A DNA stretch of 64,000 nucleotides, from assembly GCA_023634235.1 (NCBI GenBank), contig JAMKCF010000020.1, positions 6,386,001-6,450,000 on the forward strand, written 5' to 3'. Below are positions 61,643 to 64,000 of this stretch, piece by piece. The position numbers and the translations under genes are program-made. The notes beneath the pieces are model-generated. The model ran no database searches. It was not told the origin of the DNA and saw only the letters and a program-made list of their open reading frames with translations. Each line of letters starts with the position of its first letter. Position 1 is the first letter of the stretch. The DNA comes from Pisaster brevispinus. Its lineage: Eukaryota > Echinodermata > Asteroidea > Forcipulatida > Asteriidae.

Positions 61643-64000
61643 TCTTGGTACCAAATTCATCTTAGACCAATCTGAACAGTTTGAAAAGTTTTCGTCTCCG
61701 ATGACACTAAGATTGAACAAGATGCTTCAAAACACCCATGTTTCTTGGTACCAATTCATGATAGACCAATCTGAACAGTTTGAAAAGTTTTTGTCTCCGA
61801 TCAGCCTTAGATTGAACCAGTTGCTTCAGAACACCCATGAATCCTATTACAGAATTTAACATATAGCAATCTGAGTAGTTTGAAAAGTTTTCGTCTCCGA
61901 TGACCCTAAGATTGAACCAGATGCTTCAAAACACCCATGATTCCTATTACAGAATTAACATATAGCAATCTGAGTAGTTTGAAAAGTTTTTGTCTCCGAT
62001 GACCCTAAGATTGAACCAGATGCTTCAGAACACCCATGTTTCTTGGTACTAAATTCATCTTAGACCAATTTGAACAGTTTGAAAAGTTTTCGTCACCGAT
62101 CAGCCTAAGATTGAACCAGATGCTTCAGAACACCCATGTTTCTTTTTACCAAATTCATCTTAGACCAATCTGAACAGTTTGAAAAGTTTTCGTCTCCGAT
62201 GACCCTAAGATTGAACCAGATGCTTCAGAACACACATGTTTCTTGGTACCAAATTCATCATAGACCAATCTGAACAGTTTGAAAAGTTTTCGTTTCCGAT
62301 GACCCTAAGATTGAACCAGATGCTTCAGAACACCCATGTTTCTCGGTACCAAATTCATCACAGAGCAATTTGAGCAGTTTAAAAAGGTTTTTGTCACCGA
62401 TCAGCCTAAGATTGAACCAGATGCTTCAGAACACCTATGTTTCTTGGTACCAAATTCATCATAGACCAATCTGAACAGTTTGAAAAGTTTTCGTCTCCGA
62501 TCAGCCTAAGATTGAACCAGTTGCTTCAGAACATCCATGATTCCTATTACAGAAATCATCACAGAGCAATTTGAGCAGTTTGAAAAGTTTTCGTCTCCGA
62601 TCAGCCTTAGATTGAACCAGTTGCTTCAGAACACCCATGTTTGTTGGTACCAATTTCATCTTAGACCAATCTGAACAGTTTGAAAAGTTTTCGTCTCCGA
62701 TGACCCTAAGATTGAACAAGATGCTTCAAAACACCCATGTTTCTTGGTACCAATTCATGATAGACCAATCTGAACAGTTTGAAAAGTTTTTGTCTCCGAT
62801 GACACTAAGATTGAACAAGATGCTTCAAAACACCCATGATTCCTATTACAGAATTAACATATAGCAATCTGAGTAGTTTGAAAAGTTTTTGTCTCCGATG
62901 ACCCTAAGATTGAACCAGTTGCTTCAGAACACCCATGAATCCTATTACAGAATTTAACATATAGCAATCTGAGTAGTTTGAAAAGTTTTCGTCTCCGATG
63001 ACCCTAAGATTGAACCAGATGCTTCAAAACACCCATGATTCCTATTACAGAATTAACATATAGCAATCTGAGTAGTTTGAAAAGTTTTTGTCTCCGATGA
63101 CCCTAAGATTGAACCAGATGCTTCAGAACACCCATGTTTCTTGGTACTAAATTCATCTTAGACCAATTTGAACAGTTTGAAAAGTTTTCGTCACCGATCA
63201 GCCTAAGATTGAACCAGATGCTTCAGAACACCCATGTTTCTTTTTACCAAATTCATCTTAGACCAATCTGAACAGTTTGAAAAGTTTTCGTCTCCGATGA
63301 CCCTAAGATTGAACCAGATGCTTCAGAACACCCATGTTTCTTGGTACCAAATTCATCATAGACCAATCTGAACAGTTTGAAAAGTTTTTGTCACCGATCA
63401 GCCTAAGATTGAACCAGATGCTTCAGAACACCCATGATTCCTATTACAGAATTTAACATATAGTAATCTTAGTAGTTTGAAAAGTTTTTGTCTCTGATGA
63501 CCCTAAGATTGAACCAGATGTTTCAGAACACCCATGTTTCTTGGTACCAAATTCATCATAGAGCAATTTGAACAGTTTGAAAAGTTTTTGTCTCCGATCA
63601 GCCTTAGATTGAACCAGTTGCTTCAGAACACCCATGTTTGTTGGTACCAATTTCATCTTAGACCAATCTGAACAGTTTGAAAAGTTTTCGTCTCCGATGA
63701 CCCTAAGATTGAACAAGATGCTTCAAAACACCCATGTTTCTTGGTACCAATTCATGATAGACCAATCTGAACAGTTTGAAAAGTTTTTGTCTCCGATGAC
63801 ACTAAGATTGAACAAGATGCTTCAAAACACCCATGATTCCTATTACAGAATTAACATATAGCAATCTGAGTAGTTTGAAAAGTTTTTGTCTCCGATGACC
63901 CTAAGATTGAACCAGTTGCTTCAGAACACCCATGAATCCTATTACAGAATTTAACATATAGCAATCTGAGTAGTTTGAAAAGTTTTCGTCTCCGATGACC
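61643..64000 (+). repeat. A/B segment with about 1-kb repeats, open at the window edge
   Basis: There is no gene here. About 61,86x-62,25x matches 62,96x-63,34x at 1,098 bp. 62,593-63,003 matches 63,590-64,000 at 997 bp, and the match is still running at the window edge. Shared markers are ACCAATTTCATCTTAG, ACCAATTCATGATAG and GATGACACTAAGATTGAAC. The next kilobase beyond the window should continue the second copy. Confidence 0.85.

Larger units (their letters stand above)
1..64000 (+). repeat. Satellite array, 100-bp monomer, head to tail, fills the window
   Basis: The same core (GATCAGCCTAAGATTGAACC, then CTTCAGAACACCCATG, then CAATCTGAACAGTTTGAAAAG) returns every 100 bp, for example at 11, 111 and 211, and on every line to position 64,000. 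All copies read in the same direction; I saw no inverted monomer. Single-base insertions, 1-3 bp deletions and a few truncated units shift the phase locally, so the average stays close to 100 bp and the total is about 640 units. A typical monomer has about 39 G or C in 100. One CpG lies in CCGATC and often a second in TTTTCGTC. Both window edges fall inside the array. Size, purity and higher-order structure suggest eukaryotic heterochromatic satellite DNA; this is inference, and I do not recognise the family. Confidence 0.97.

Noticed and set aside
1..64000. CRISPR array
   Set aside because: There is no alternation of short constant repeats with unique spacers; the whole 100 bp is repeated and varies by drift. 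No cas-like gene is present.
1..64000. Coding tandem repeat of a giant repetitive protein (silk, mucin, adhesin)
   Set aside because: The 100-bp period is not a multiple of three, indels of 1-4 bp are common, and all six frames have stops every few monomers.
1..64000. Telomeric repeat, rDNA or tRNA genes
   Set aside because: I saw no short G-rich telomere repeat, no conserved rRNA segment and no complete cloverleaf. The minus-strand A/B-box likeness is reported only as a weak finding.

Overview
The window holds one kind of sequence from end to end: a head-to-tail satellite array with a monomer of about 100 bp, roughly 640 copies, all in the same orientation. Both window edges cut through monomers, so the array is longer than 64 kb on at least one side and probably both. 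I found no protein-coding gene, RNA gene, transposon, CRISPR array or unique spacer. A typical monomer (211-310) has about 39% G+C and carries GATCAGCCTAAGATTGAACC, CTTCAGAACACCCATG, the 10-bp palindrome TTGGTACCAA, CAATCTGAACAG and a GAAAAGTTTT tract. An array of this size, monomer length and layered higher-order structure fits eukaryotic constitutive heterochromatin (centromeric, pericentromeric or subtelomeric). I do not recognise the satellite family and cannot name the organism.

Monomers fall into recognisable classes. A has the GGTACC palindrome. B has CATGATTCCTATTACAG then TTAACATATAGC. C is 101 bp, with AAATCATCACAGAGC and GCAGTTAAAAAAGG. D has CTTGTTTTAAAATTC. E replaces the A-tract segment with ACATGTTGGCTGCGATCAGG. 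F has AGTACAGATTT and CACAGGGCAATC. Truncated (47 bp and others) and chimeric A/C monomers also occur.

Layout: 1-5.9 kb is a mixed A/B/C/D array with older, partly diverged duplications. 5.9-10.8 kb holds the most divergent monomers (F and E) and truncated units, and about 1.9 kb of it recurs at 27.8-29.7 kb. 10.8-14.4 kb has two overlapping duplicated blocks. 14.4-25.8 kb is built from 1,300-bp and 1,901-bp tandem blocks, then a further copy 3.25-3.35 kb downstream. 25.8-33.9 kb is mixed. 33.9-41.2 kb contains 2,999-bp and 700-bp duplications and a copy of the 31.3-33.1 kb block. 41.2-47.9 kb is rich in A monomers and A/C chimeras. 47.9-61.6 kb is made of near-identical blocks repeating at 2,801, 5,503/5,404 and 8,304 bp, the freshest amplification. 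61.6-64 kb repeats at about 1 kb.

The short open reading frames of up to 106 codons come from the repeat itself. Since 100 is not a multiple of three, each frame is shifted at every monomer and meets stops. Identical frames recur only where whole blocks were copied. The biology here is the evolution of the array: repeated unequal exchange or amplification at several scales, with single-monomer gains and losses that allow the order of events to be partly reconstructed.
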